DNA of 64,000 nucleotides from Streptomyces collinus (GTDB lineage Bacteria > Actinomycetota > Actinomycetes > Streptomycetales > Streptomycetaceae): the NCBI RefSeq assembly GCF_031348265.1, contig NZ_CP133771.1, positions 2,728,001 through 2,792,000 on the forward strand, in the 5' to 3' direction. Under the pieces are notes generated by a model. It had not been told where the DNA came from. It ran no database searches and worked only from the letters and a program-made list of their open reading frames with translations. Every line of letters starts with the position of its first letter. Position 1 is the stretch's first letter. The position numbers and the translations under genes were made by a program. Below, piece after piece: positions 8,218 to 17,900 of the stretch.

Positions 8218-9834
8218 ATGTCCGATCACCTCACCCACCCCACCGGCGCCGTCTGGTCCGACTTCTGCGCCGTGTCCCCCAGTCCCGAACTGCGCGAGCG
8301 GTTCCAGGAAGAGCGGCAGCGCGTCGAGTCCGCCTCGTCGCTCGGCGGCCGGTTCGTCATGGGCGGCGGGCCGCGCTACCCCGGTCTCGACGACGGCATG
8401 ATCAAGCCGGCCCACGAGTACCCCATCGGCACTCCGCGTGAGTCCATCGCCGCCGCGGCGGCCGAACGCGCCCCGCTCACCGGTGCCGTGCGCGTGGTCG
8501 TCATCCTCGCCGACTTCTCCGACAAGGAGATGACGGCCGGTCAGGCGCACTTCGAGAAGCTGTTCTTCTCCCTCGGCGCCATGGAGCACGGCAGCGTCCG
8601 GGAGTACTTCCGGGAAGTGACGCACGGTCTGGTCGACATCGTCGGCGAGGTCGTCGGCCCCGTGCGGCTGCCGCAGAAGCTCTCCTGGTACGCGAACGGC
8701 AACTTCGGCATCGGCCGTCCCTCCGGGGACCCCAGGGCGCACTTCATGGCCCGGGACACCGCGGTCACCGCCGACCCGCAGATCAACTACGCGCCGTACG
8801 ACAACGACGGCAACGGCTTCGTCGACGCCTTCATCGTCGTGCACGCGGGCCGGGGCGGCGAGGTCACAGGCGACCCCGGGGACATCTGGTCGCACAAGTG
8901 GGTCCTGCCGAGCGCCTACAACGCGGACGGTGCGCGGATCTTCGCCTACCTGACCATTCCCGAGGACGCGAAGATCGGTGTGTGCGCCCATGAGCTGGGC
9001 CACCTCGTGTTCGGCTTCCCGGACCTGTACGACATCGACGGCACGTCGGAGGGCGTCGGCAACTGGTGCCTGATGGGCGGCGGTTCGTGGGGGCTCGGTG
9101 GCGACCGGCCGACCCACCCGTCGGCCTTCTGCAAGGTCGACCAGGGCTGGGCGACGGTGGTCAACGTCACCGGCCCGGCCAGCCTCTCGCTGCCCGACGT
9201 GAAGAACAGCCACCAGGTGCACCGGCTGTGGACCGGCGGGCTGCCCGGCAGCGAGTACTTCCTGCTGGAGAACCGGCAGCAGACCGGCTACGACGCCTCG
9301 CTGCCCGCGTCCGGGCTCCAGATCTGGCACATCGACGCGCACCAGCCGGACAACTCCGACGAGACCCACTACATGGTGGGCCTGGTGCAGGCCGACGACG
9401 CGCAGGACCTGGAGCACGCAACGAACCGCGGTGATCCCGGCGACCCCTACCCCGGAAGCACCAACAACACCGCCTTCGGTCCGGCGACCGCCCCGAGTTC
9501 GCACTCCCACGCGGGCGCCCCGACCGGCGTCTCCGTCACCGGCATCTCCGCGTCCGGCCCCACCATGACGGCCACCGTCGACGTCACCGTGCCGGGCCCC
9601 GTCCACCTGCCCGTCCACGCCGGTGCGTCACGTGCGGAACCGGCCGCCGAGACCGGTCTGCCCGAGATGGTCCACGCCCTCCGGGCCCGGCTGGAGGCGC
9701 TGGAGCAGACGGTGGATGAGGCGCGCAGGCCAAAGCCGCTCGCCGCGGCCGGCTCGCAACCGGAGTTCAACGGCACGCCGGCCCCGGTGAAGGAGACCGT
9801 CGGCGGCAGGCTCCACACCTATCGCCGGCCGTAG
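8218..9834 (+). CDS. M6-family metalloprotease domain protein, no signal peptide
   Basis: This 538-residue protein has a zinc site at residues 258-269 (HELGHLVFGFPD) followed by LYD, and a Met-turn WCLMGGGSWG near residue 283. That is the M6 (immune inhibitor A-like) metzincin pattern, with one residue more than usual between the HExxH and the Gly-Phe-Pro-Asp. EF-hand-like DNDGNGFVD at 195-203 suggests calcium binding. Tail residues 450-538 include a short coiled-coil stretch (ALRARLEALEQTVDEARR). The ATG at 8218 has GAGGGG upstream. As in the divergent serine protease, no export signal is visible. The pair may act inside the cell, after lysis, or through a dedicated route. Confidence 0.83.
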   Translation: MSDHLTHPTGAVWSDFCAVSPSPELRERFQEERQRVESASSLGGRFVMGGGPRYPGLDDGMIKPAHEYPIGTPRESIAAAAAERAPLTGAVRVVVILADFSDKEMTAGQAHFEKLFFSLGAMEHGSVREYFREVTHGLVDIVGEVVGPVRLPQKLSWYANGNFGIGRPSGDPRAHFMARDTAVTADPQINYAPYDNDGNGFVDAFIVVHAGRGGEVTGDPGDIWSHKWVLPSAYNADGARIFAYLTIPEDAKIGVCAHELGHLVFGFPDLYDIDGTSEGVGNWCLMGGGSWGLGGDRPTHPSAFCKVDQGWATVVNVTGPASLSLPDVKNSHQVHRLWTGGLPGSEYFLLENRQQTGYDASLPASGLQIWHIDAHQPDNSDETHYMVGLVQADDAQDLEHATNRGDPGDPYPGSTNNTAFGPATAPSSHSHAGAPTGVSVTGISASGPTMTATVDVTVPGPVHLPVHAGASRAEPAAETGLPEMVHALRARLEALEQTVDEARRPKPLAAAGSQPEFNGTPAPVKETVGGRLHTYRRP

Positions 9835-9855
9835 GAGACACCCGGAGGTGACCTC

Positions 9856-10161
9856 ATGGTGCAGGCGATCGAGAACCTCACCGCGCTGACCACCCGCCTG
9901 GTCACCTCGCAACCCCATCCGCGGCTGAAGGGCTGGGACCGGCTGGTCGTCGACGTGCTCGACGCCCGGCCGGTCGCCGGCCGGGCCGACCTGCTGTCCC
10001 GGTACGTGGGCGGGCGCCTGGAACTCGCGGTGCCCGGCGCACTGGTGGCGGGCCTGCCGCCGGGGACCGTCATCCGGCTCAGGGCGAAGCTCGCCGGAGG
10101 CCACGCGATGGCCGAGAAGCAGCCGCCGCCGGGCACGTTCGTGACCGAGCCGCCCCGCTGA
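9856..10161 (+). CDS. Small hypothetical protein downstream of the metalloprotease
   Basis: This 101-residue protein begins 21 bases after the metalloprotease stop and has an excellent ribosome site (GGAGGTGACCTC before the ATG), so it is almost certainly co-transcribed. It is soluble, with a basic middle and a Pro-rich end. It has no Cys, no transmembrane segment and no motif I recognise. Being coupled to a protease without a signal peptide, it could be an inhibitor, chaperone or substrate of that enzyme (inference only). Confidence 0.6.
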   Translation: MVQAIENLTALTTRLVTSQPHPRLKGWDRLVVDVLDARPVAGRADLLSRYVGGRLELAVPGALVAGLPPGTVIRLRAKLAGGHAMAEKQPPPGTFVTEPPR

Positions 10162-10170
10162 GAGAGGCGC

Positions 10171-11430
10171 TCAGGCCCGCCCCCGCCGCCGCCCCCGCAC
10201 CCCTCCCAGCTCTCCCCTCAACCGCTGTGCGCGCAGCACCAGTTCCAGTTCGAAGCGGCGGTCGGGGTCGTCGATCTCGTCGCCCCACAGTTCGCGGATC
10301 TGGCGCAGGCGGTAGCGGACCGTCTGGGGGTGGACGCCTAGGCGGGTGGCCACCTCCGGGGCGCCGCCGCGGGTTTCCAGCCAGGCCAGGAGGGTCTCGG
10401 CGAGGCGCCGGCCGTGGGTGGGGCCGCAGTGGGTCAGGGGGGCCAGGCACCTCAGGGCCAGGTCGTCGATGAGTTCCTCGGGCTGGAGGAGGACCAGGGC
10501 CTCGGTGTGTTCGGTGCAGTAGAGGACCTCGCCGGAGGGGAGGAGGTCCCGTTCCATCAGGCGGACCGCCGCCTCCGCCCAGCGCAGGGACTTGGCCGCT
10601 TCGGTGAGCGGGACCGGTGGGCCGATCGCGCCGGACCAGCCGGCCAGGGCCCGGTGCATGAGCTCGGAGCGGCCCGCCGCGTCCGGCTCGGGCACGACCA
10701 TGCGGGGCTGCTCGTACTCCATGTCCAGCAGGACGCCCTGGCCGACCGCGGGGGCCATCGCCTCGCGGGCGGGGCGGAGCAGGACGCCGACCGCGACCTT
10801 CGCCGGTAAGGGCCAGCCGATCCGGGCGGCGCGTTCGGTCAGGGCCTCGGAGGGGTCGCCGCGGTGGTGCTCGGCGAGGAGCAGTTCCATGAGGCGGCGT
10901 TGCAGGCGCAGGCGTTCGCCGGCCTGGCGGGCCGCGGCCTCGGCGTAGCCGCGTACGGACTGGTCGACCAGGCCGTCGAGGTACTCGTAGCCGGCGTCGA
11001 CGAGTTCGTACATCGCCGGGGGCGGGATCTCCACGCGCTGGCCGATGTCGGCGAAGCGCCGCCAGGCCAGCCGTACGCCCATGCGGTAGATGGCCTGGAG
11101 GGAGTCGAGGGAGCGCCCGTTGAGGCCCTCGCCCCGGCCGAAGTCCTGGAAGACTCCGGGCGGGACGGTCGGGCGTCCCTCCGAGTGCTCCAGGTGCTGC
11201 ACGAACACCTCGATGGCGCGGCGGATGCCGACCAGGGCCATCGGCTCGCCGGAGTCGTCGAGGACGACGGGCAGATGCGGGTACTCCCGCTGGATCTCGC
11301 GGAGGATCTCCTCGGCGAGGGCGGGCGCCTCGGCCATGGCGATCGCGGCGAACCGGCGTACCTGGAAGCGCGGTACCTCGTGCCAGGCCGAGCGCGTCGA
11401 GAGGGCGGCTGCGGTGCGGGCGGCCGTCAC
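10171..11430 (-). CDS. PucR/CdaR-family helix-turn-helix regulator
   Basis: This 419-residue protein ends with the PucR-type C-terminal HTH: LAETLLAWLETRGGAPEVA, then LGVHPQTVRYRLRQIRELWG. The middle (TEAAKSLRWAEAAVRLMERD) is the GGDEF-like fold of CdaR/PucR proteins. The N-terminal half resembles the RsbT-co-antagonist-like part of this family. The GTG at 11430 was preferred over the TTG at 11436 because AGGGGAG lies 6 bases before it, whereas the TTG touches the Shine-Dalgarno. The DUF2613 stop is only 2 bases upstream, so the genes are coupled. Its target is not evident; the surface-glycan locus is the obvious candidate. Confidence 0.85.
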   Translation of the reverse strand: MTAARTAAALSTRSAWHEVPRFQVRRFAAIAMAEAPALAEEILREIQREYPHLPVVLDDSGEPMALVGIRRAIEVFVQHLEHSEGRPTVPPGVFQDFGRGEGLNGRSLDSLQAIYRMGVRLAWRRFADIGQRVEIPPPAMYELVDAGYEYLDGLVDQSVRGYAEAAARQAGERLRLQRRLMELLLAEHHRGDPSEALTERAARIGWPLPAKVAVGVLLRPAREAMAPAVGQGVLLDMEYEQPRMVVPEPDAAGRSELMHRALAGWSGAIGPPVPLTEAAKSLRWAEAAVRLMERDLLPSGEVLYCTEHTEALVLLQPEELIDDLALRCLAPLTHCGPTHGRRLAETLLAWLETRGGAPEVATRLGVHPQTVRYRLRQIRELWGDEIDDPDRRFELELVLRAQRLRGELGGVRGRRRGRA

Positions 11431-11432
11431 GG

Positions 11433-11585
11433 TCAACTCCCCTGGTCCGTTTGCTCGTACGTGATCAGCGGGGTGTTCGGTTGGTCGGGTGTGGCTTCGA
11501 GCAGCGCGACGACGCCCAGCGCGGCGCCCACGGCGAGGGCGGCGGCGAGCGCGACGGTCAGCGCGGCAGCGAGCAGTCTCGACAT
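11433..11585 (-). CDS. DUF2613-type small membrane/secreted protein
   Basis: This 50-residue protein is one long hydrophobic helix (LLAAALTVALAAALAVGAALG) plus a polar tail ending EQTDQGS. Length, composition and position match DUF2613 proteins. In mycobacteria the DUF2613 protein (Rv0236A) lies next to aftD, and an AftD-like gene lies 3.4 kb away here. The in-frame extension to 11693 lacks a good ribosome site, so I take the ATG at 11585. It overlaps the PucR gene's ribosome-binding region and is transcribed divergently from the DUF3068 gene. Function unknown. Confidence 0.65.
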   Translation of the reverse strand: MSRLLAAALTVALAAALAVGAALGVVALLEATPDQPNTPLITYEQTDQGS

Positions 11586-11799
11586 CGCAGGGTCAGCCTC
11601 TCTGTCCGGATTCATCCGGAGATCGTCCGGAGGTTTCCCCACCCCGGCGTCCCGTCCCTGCCTGTCGCGCCCAGTCTCGACAAGCATTGACACCCCGTCA
11701 AGAGCCGCCTACGGTTCCCGGCCCAACCGCACGTGCGCATTCCGCCGCCGTGCCGGCCCTCTCGTACGTCGAGCCGTCCCAAGCCACTGGAGTGCCCGG

Positions 11800-12795
11800 A
11801 TGCGCCGTACAACCTCTCCCTTTTCCCTGGTCCTGCTGGGTCTCGGTACGTTCCTGCTGGTGCTGGCGCCCCTGCTCGCCTGGTACGTGGAGCCCCGTGC
11901 AGCGGTGAACCCGATCGACATCGACACGACCGCCGTGTACACCGGCCGGGGCAGCGTGTTCGACACTGACCGGATCGAGACGGTGCCCGGCCGGAAGATC
12001 ACCGTGACCCAGCGGGTGCGGGGCAACGTCGAGGACAGCGAACGCAGCGGCAACGCCGTCTGGGACGTGACGACCACGGTCGACACCGACAAGTCGCTGC
12101 CGGCCGCCGATCCGCACGACGCGCTGGACTTCGTGCCGCACCGCTGGGTGATGGACCGGAAGACCACACGGCCGGTGCACTGCTGCGGCGAGAAGCCCTA
12201 CATCGAGGGCGAGGCGTACCTGAAATTCCCCTTCGACGTGCAGAAACGCTCCTACCAGTGGTGGGACAACACCCTCGGCGACACGGTCGTGCTGCGCTAC
12301 CGGGGCACCGCGAAGATCCAGGGCTACACGGGCTACAAGTTCACCGGCTCCGTGCCGCCGACCAGGACCGGCACGCGTATGGTGCCCGGCAGCCTCGTCG
12401 ACCAGAAGAACCGGCCGCAGGTGCTGGCCGAGGAGTGGTACTCCAACCACGGCTTCGAACTGGTCGTGGACCAGGCGACGGGCCGCGTGATCTACGCGCA
12501 GACCGGTCCGAAGCGGACCCTGCGGGCGCCGGGCGGGAAGAAGGACGCGGCGGTGCTGCTGGACAGCCGGAAGGTCTCGTTCACGACGGCGACGCAGAAG
12601 GAAGCGGTGCGGCAGGCGAAGCGGGACAGCGGGCAACTGCGGATGGTGGGCACGACGCTGCCGATCGGAGCGGCCGTGGGGGGCTTCGTGCTGGCGGTGG
12701 TGGGTGGCGTTCTCGTGGCGCGTGGGCGGAAGGAGCCGGAGAGCCCCGTTCCGGCCGATACGTCCGGTACGCCCCAGCCCACCCTCACGATGTGA
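11800..12795 (+). CDS. DUF3068 (PorA-like) membrane-anchored protein
   Basis: The 331-residue product has one transmembrane segment at each end (FSLVLLGLGTFLLVLAPLLAW near residue 8; GAAVGGFVLAVVGGVLVA near 290), with an approximately 260-residue extracytoplasmic domain between them. This is the DUF3068 architecture, annotated as porin PorA family in some databases. VDTDKSLPAADPH and PVHCCGEKPY with paired Cys are visible. DUF3068 genes lie with DUF2613, GT4, methyltransferase and aftD genes in mycobacteria and relatives, as here, so a role in assembling or binding a surface glycan is likely. GGAG precedes the ATG at 11800. Confidence 0.82.
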   Translation: MRRTTSPFSLVLLGLGTFLLVLAPLLAWYVEPRAAVNPIDIDTTAVYTGRGSVFDTDRIETVPGRKITVTQRVRGNVEDSERSGNAVWDVTTTVDTDKSLPAADPHDALDFVPHRWVMDRKTTRPVHCCGEKPYIEGEAYLKFPFDVQKRSYQWWDNTLGDTVVLRYRGTAKIQGYTGYKFTGSVPPTRTGTRMVPGSLVDQKNRPQVLAEEWYSNHGFELVVDQATGRVIYAQTGPKRTLRAPGGKKDAAVLLDSRKVSFTTATQKEAVRQAKRDSGQLRMVGTTLPIGAAVGGFVLAVVGGVLVARGRKEPESPVPADTSGTPQPTLTM

Positions 12796-13013
12796 TGTGA
12801 CGTCAGGTCCAACAAAGCCGGAAATTGTCACGCCGGTGAGTAGCCGTGGCGAACGTCCGGGCGAAAACTGTCCAACCCCACCCGAGCACATCCCGTCCAC
12901 ACTCCCCTCCCAGGAAGAGCTCAGGCTCCGCACAGACCGACCCCCTGTGACGACCACACCCCCCACGTTTTCCCCACGCTGAGTTCCGCACCCCAACACG
13001 AGTTGGAGCACCC

Positions 13014-14165
13014 ATGCCCCAGCACGTACCGTCCCGGCTGCGTGCCGCGCTCCCCAGTGCGTCGCAGCCCCTTTCGGCGCTCCCCCCACACCCGCGCCGG
13101 ATCGTTTTTCTCGCCCATCGTGATCTGGACAACCCGTCCGCCGGCGGCTCCGAGCTGCTGGTCGACCGACTCGCCGACGGACTGACCCGGCTGGGTCACC
13201 AGGTGACCCTGCTGTGCGGAGGGCCGGCCGCCTTCCGCGACTACCGGGTCGTCTCCGCCGGCGGCCCTTACGGCCACTATCTGCGCGCCCGGTCGGCCTT
13301 CACCCGGCAGATCGGCGACTGCGACCTGCTGGTCGAGGTGTGCAACGGCATGCCCTACCTGGCGCCGCTGTGGCACCGGGGGCCGACGCTGACCCTGGTC
13401 AACCACGTCCACACGGACCTGTGGCCGATGCGCTTCGGCGGGCCGCTGGCCCCGGCGGCGCGGATCGGCCGAAGACTCGAACACTGGGCACTGACCGGGG
13501 CGCAGCAGCGGAGTCTGCTCGTCGCCGTGTCCTCCTCGACCGCGCACGCCCTGCGGGCGATCGGCGTCGAGCGGGACCGGATCCGGGTCGTGCACAACGG
13601 AGTCGAGGAACCGGGGCCGAGGGCCGAGCGTTCGCCGGAGCCGTTGTTCGTCGCCGTCGGACGGCTCGTCGAGTACAAGCGGATCGATCTGCTGCTGCGG
13701 CTGTGGGAGCGGGTACGGCCGGTGACCGGCGGGCGCCTGGTGATCGTCGGGGACGGGCCCGAACGAGGCCGTCTGGAGCAACTGGCCGGGCCCGGCGTCG
13801 AGTTCACCGGATATGTCTCCGAAGCCGAGAAGCACCGGCTGCTGTGTGCGGCCTGGCTGCTGCTGCACCCGTCCGCCGTGGAGGGGTGGGGGCTGGTGGT
13901 GACGGAGGCCGCGGCCCGTGAGACGCCTGCCGTCGCCTTCGACGTGCCGGGGCTCAAGGACTCCGTGGTCGACGGTGAGACCGGCGTCCTCGCGCGGGGC
14001 GAGTCCTCCTTCGCCGCGGCGTGGTGCGCGCTCGCCCTCTCCGGGCGACGGCGGGAGCTGATGGGGAAGGCGGCGCGGGAGCGGGCTGCGCAGTTCCGGT
14101 GGGACCGGACGGTGCGGCAGTTCAGGGCGGTCGCCACGGAGGCGGTGAGGAGCTGGGCTCCGTGA
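13014..14165 (+). CDS. Family 4 (GT-B) glycosyltransferase
   Basis: This 383-residue protein has an N-terminal GT-B half (RIVFLAHRDLDNPSAGGSEL, with the GG loop) and a C-terminal GT4 nucleotide-sugar half: FVAVGRLVEYKRIDLLLRLW, VIVGDGPERGRLEQL and the acidic EGWGLVVTEAAARETPAVAF, where the ExxxxxxxE motif binds the donor. GTTGGAGCACCC precedes the ATG. The 218-bp gap after the DUF3068 gene suggests its own promoter. It overlaps the next methyltransferase gene by 4 bp. It likely adds a hexose during synthesis of the same surface glycan handled by the AftD-like enzyme. The mycobacterial counterpart by context is Rv0225. Confidence 0.88.
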   Translation: MPQHVPSRLRAALPSASQPLSALPPHPRRIVFLAHRDLDNPSAGGSELLVDRLADGLTRLGHQVTLLCGGPAAFRDYRVVSAGGPYGHYLRARSAFTRQIGDCDLLVEVCNGMPYLAPLWHRGPTLTLVNHVHTDLWPMRFGGPLAPAARIGRRLEHWALTGAQQRSLLVAVSSSTAHALRAIGVERDRIRVVHNGVEEPGPRAERSPEPLFVAVGRLVEYKRIDLLLRLWERVRPVTGGRLVIVGDGPERGRLEQLAGPGVEFTGYVSEAEKHRLLCAAWLLLHPSAVEGWGLVVTEAAARETPAVAFDVPGLKDSVVDGETGVLARGESSFAAAWCALALSGRRRELMGKAARERAAQFRWDRTVRQFRAVATEAVRSWAP

Positions 14166-14947
14166 AGCCGCCCACGCGCCCGCACGGCGGACCCGCAGAC
14201 CTCTCAGCCCCCGGCCCCTCTGTGCGCGACCCCTCGTTCCGGAGGTCCCTCGCCCTGTTCCGTGCCTTCCTCCACGAGCAGGACGATCCCGAGGCCTGCT
14301 ACTCGCTGCTCGCCCGCGACGCCGTCGACCAGGTCGAGTCCTACGACGGGCCGGTCGCCGGGCGTACCGTGCTCGACGTCGGTGGCGGCGGCGGGTACTT
14401 CACCGGGGAGTTCCGGCGCCGCGGGGCGAACGCGTTCCTCTTCGAGCCCGACCTGGCCGAGCTCGGTGAGAAGCCCCCCGACTCGGCCGTCGTCGCCGAC
14501 GGGTACCTGCTGCCCGTGCGCGACGGCGCCGCCGACGTCACCTTCTCCTCCAACGTGCTGGAGCACGTGGCCGATCCGGAGACGTTCCTCAGTGAGCTGG
14601 CCCGGGTGACGCGGCCCGGCGGGCTGATCTACGTGTCGTTCACCAACTGGCTGTCGCCGTGGGGCGGGCACGAGTGGGCCCCCTGGCACTACTTCGGCGC
14701 CGACCGGGCCCGGGCCCGCTACCTGCGGCGGACCGGCAGGCCGGCCAAGCACACCCTCGGCGAGAACCTGTTCGCCGTGCACATCGGCTCCACCCTGCGG
14801 CAGGTGCGGGCCCGGGACGACGTCACGGTCGTCTCGGCGCGCTCCCGCTACTGGCCGTTCCTCGCGGAGGCCGTCGTCAAGGCGCCCGGCATCCGCGAGT
14901 TCGCCACCTGGAACCTCCTCCTCATTCTGCGGCGGTGTCCTACATGA
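14162..14947 (+). CDS. Class I SAM-dependent methyltransferase
   Basis: The GTG at 14162 overlaps the glycosyltransferase stop by 4 bp. The 261-residue product carries the SAM-binding motif VLDVGGGGGYFTGEF near residue 70, an acidic loop (FLFEPD), and post-I motifs DVTFSSNVLEHVADPETFL and VTRPGGLIYVSF, typical of Methyltransf_11 enzymes. By position it matches the methyltransferase next to aftD in mycobacteria (Rv0224c). It probably O-methylates a glycan or its lipid carrier intermediate; the acceptor cannot be deduced. The ATGA overlap with the AftD-like gene places it in the same operon. Confidence 0.88.
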   Translation: MKPPTRPHGGPADLSAPGPSVRDPSFRRSLALFRAFLHEQDDPEACYSLLARDAVDQVESYDGPVAGRTVLDVGGGGGYFTGEFRRRGANAFLFEPDLAELGEKPPDSAVVADGYLLPVRDGAADVTFSSNVLEHVADPETFLSELARVTRPGGLIYVSFTNWLSPWGGHEWAPWHYFGADRARARYLRRTGRPAKHTLGENLFAVHIGSTLRQVRARDDVTVVSARSRYWPFLAEAVVKAPGIREFATWNLLLILRRCPT

Positions 14948-17900
14948 CAACCACGGTCCAGGCTCCTCCCCCGGCAGCCGTCCCCACCTCCGCGACCACC
15001 GCGGGCCCGCCCGACGGCCCGCGGTCGCGGCGCTGGCTGCTGGGTTTCTGGGCCGTGGTGTTCGTGTTGTTCCTCGTGGTGCAACCCGGGCGGCAGACCT
15101 TCGACACCAAGCTCGGTGTCACGGTCGACCCGGGGCAGTTCCTCGCCGATCTGGGCCAGTTGTGGCACGACCGGGCCGGGTTCGGCGGGATCCAGGACCA
15201 GTACGTCGGCTATCTGTGGCCGATGCTGCCGTTCTACTGGCTGTGCGACCTCGTGCGGCTGCCGGTGTGGCTGGCGGAGCGGCTGTGGCTGTCGCTGATC
15301 GTGTCCGTCGCCTTCTGGGGGGCGCTGCGGCTGGCGGAGCGGCTGCGGGTGGGGAGCGGGACGTCCCGGCTGCTGGGCGCGGTGGCGTACGCGCTGTGGC
15401 CGGTGTTCACGACCGTCATCGGGTCGACGTCGGCCGCCGCGCTGCCGGGGGCGTTCCTGCCGTGGGCGCTGCTGCCGCTGACGAACGAGCGGTACGCCGC
15501 CCGGGTCGCGGCCCTGCGGTCGGCGCTGCTCGTGCCGTTCATGGGCGGGGTGAACGCGTCGGCGACCCTGGCGTCGCTGCTGCCGGTCGGGCTGTACCTG
15601 CTGTCCCGGCCGCCCGGGCCGCGGCAGCGCAAGCTGATCGCCTGGTGGGCACCCGCCGTGATCGTGGTGACGGCCTGGTGGTGGGTGCCGCTGCTGCTGC
15701 TCGGCGTCTACGGCGAGAACTTCCTCCCCTATATAGAGACCTCGCAGACGACGACGGACACCATGGCGGCGACCGAGGCGCTGCGCGGGGCCGGCAACTG
15801 GGTCGCCTATCTGCACCTCGGTGAGGCGTGGCTGCCGGCCGGCTGGGCCGTGGCCTCCTCCGTGATCGTGATCCTCTGCTCGGCGCTCGCGGCCGGACTC
15901 GGGCTGGCCGGACTCGCCCGGCGGGACATGCCCGAGCGGCGGTGGCTGGTGCTGACGGTGCTCGTGGCCGCGGCAGTGCTGCTCGCCGGGTACGGCGGGG
16001 CGTTCGGGGCGCCGTTCCACGGGGTCGTGCAGGGCTGGCTGGACGGGTGGCTGTCGCCGTTCAGGAACATCTACAAGTTCCAGACCGGTGTGGCGCTGGC
16101 GCTCGTGCTGGGTCTGGCGCATCTGGTGGGCGTGGCCTCCGAGCCGCGCGGGGCCCGGCAGGTGCGCGGCCGGCGCTTCGCCCCGCTGATCGCGGCCGTG
16201 CTGATCCTGCCGGGGCTGCTGTGGCCCTACCTCAACGGCTCGATCCTCAACCCGGGTTCCTTCCAGAAGCTCCCCACCTACTGGCAGGCCACCGCCGACT
16301 GGCTGGAGAAGTACTCGCCCGACTCGCGCGCCCTGGTCGTCCCGGCGACCGCGCACGGCGTCTACTCCTGGGGCTCCCCCATCGACCAGCCGCTCGACGT
16401 GCTCGCCGAGTCGCGGTGGGCGCAGCGCGACTACGTGCCGTTCGGCACGCCCGGCAACCGGCGTGCCATGGACGCCGTCGAGCAGGCGCTGCTGTCCGGC
16501 TCCCACGTGCCGGGGCTCGCCGACTACTTGAGCAGGGCCGGGCTGTACTACGTCGTCGTACGCAACGACCTCGACCCCGACCAGATCGGCCATGTGCCCA
16601 CCGCGACCGTCAAGCGCACCCTGGAGCAGTCGGGGTACGAGCGGGTGACGGGGCTCGGGCCGGTGATGACCGGCGGCCGGATCGCGCAGGACGCGCCGCT
16701 CCAGGTGGAGGGGCTGTACCCGCGGCAGCGGGCCGTGGAGATCTACCGGCCGACGGGTGAGGACGTGGTCCGGCCCGGGCAGGCCGGGCTCGCCCCGGTC
16801 GCCGACACGGCCGTGGTGTCCGGCGGGCCCGAGGCGCTGCTGCCGCTGGCGGAGCGGCTGCGCGGGCGGGCGAGCGTCCTGACCGGCGACAACCATCCCG
16901 GGCTCGGCACGCCGGCCGTGCAGGTGGTGGGTGACGGGCTGCGGCGGGCGGACACCCGGTTCGGGCTGGTCAACGCCGGTACGTCGTACACGTACACGCG
17001 TGACGAGCGCAACGCGCCTGACGCCCAGCAGGACCCGGGCGAGAAGCCGCGGCAGATCCTGCCCGCCGAGGGCGTCGATCACCAGACGGTGGCCGAACTG
17101 CGCGGCGCCCGCTCGGTGTCGGCGTCCTCGTACGGCAACTGGCTGTTCCACCTCCCGCAGTACGACCCGGTGAACGCCTTCGACGGCAACCCGGGCACCG
17201 CGTGGGCGGAGGGCGCGCCGGACACGCCGGACGGGCAGTGGCTGCGCATCGGCTTCACCGGCCCTTACGACATGCCGTCCTCCTTCAAGGTGACGCCGCT
17301 GCCGCAGGAGAGCGTGCGGGCGGCGGCCACGAAGGTGCGGGTGGAGACCGAGAAGGGCGAGAAGACCAGCTTCCTCCAGCCGAACGGCAAGACGCAGCGG
17401 ATCAAGGCGCCCGAGGGTGCGACGGGGTGGATGAAGCTGACGATCGTGGACTCCGTGGAGCGCCGGAGCGGCCTCACCGGCGCCGGCTTCTCCGAGGTCG
17501 ACCTGCCGGACGTGCAGGTGACCCGGCTGCTGCGGCTCCCGGCGGACGCCGAGAACGCCACGTCGGCCGCGACCGTCGTCTCCCTGCACCGCGCCTCCGA
17601 CCCGACGGGTCTGTCCGCGACCGGCACCGAGGCCGGATTGCACCGCCGCTTCACGACACCGGCCGCCGGGACGTACGAGGTGAAGGCGAGCGCGGTGCCG
17701 GTGCCGGGCGAGGAATTCGACGAGCTGCTTTACGAGGTGGCACCCGAGCAGCAGGCCCGGATCGTCGCCACCGCCGACTCCACGGCACGCCTCGGCGCGG
17801 GCCTCACGGCACGCAACCTCACCGACGGCGATCTGACGACGGCGTGGATCGCGGGCGACCGGCCGACGATCCACCTGCGCTGGGAGGGCAAGCAGCCGGT

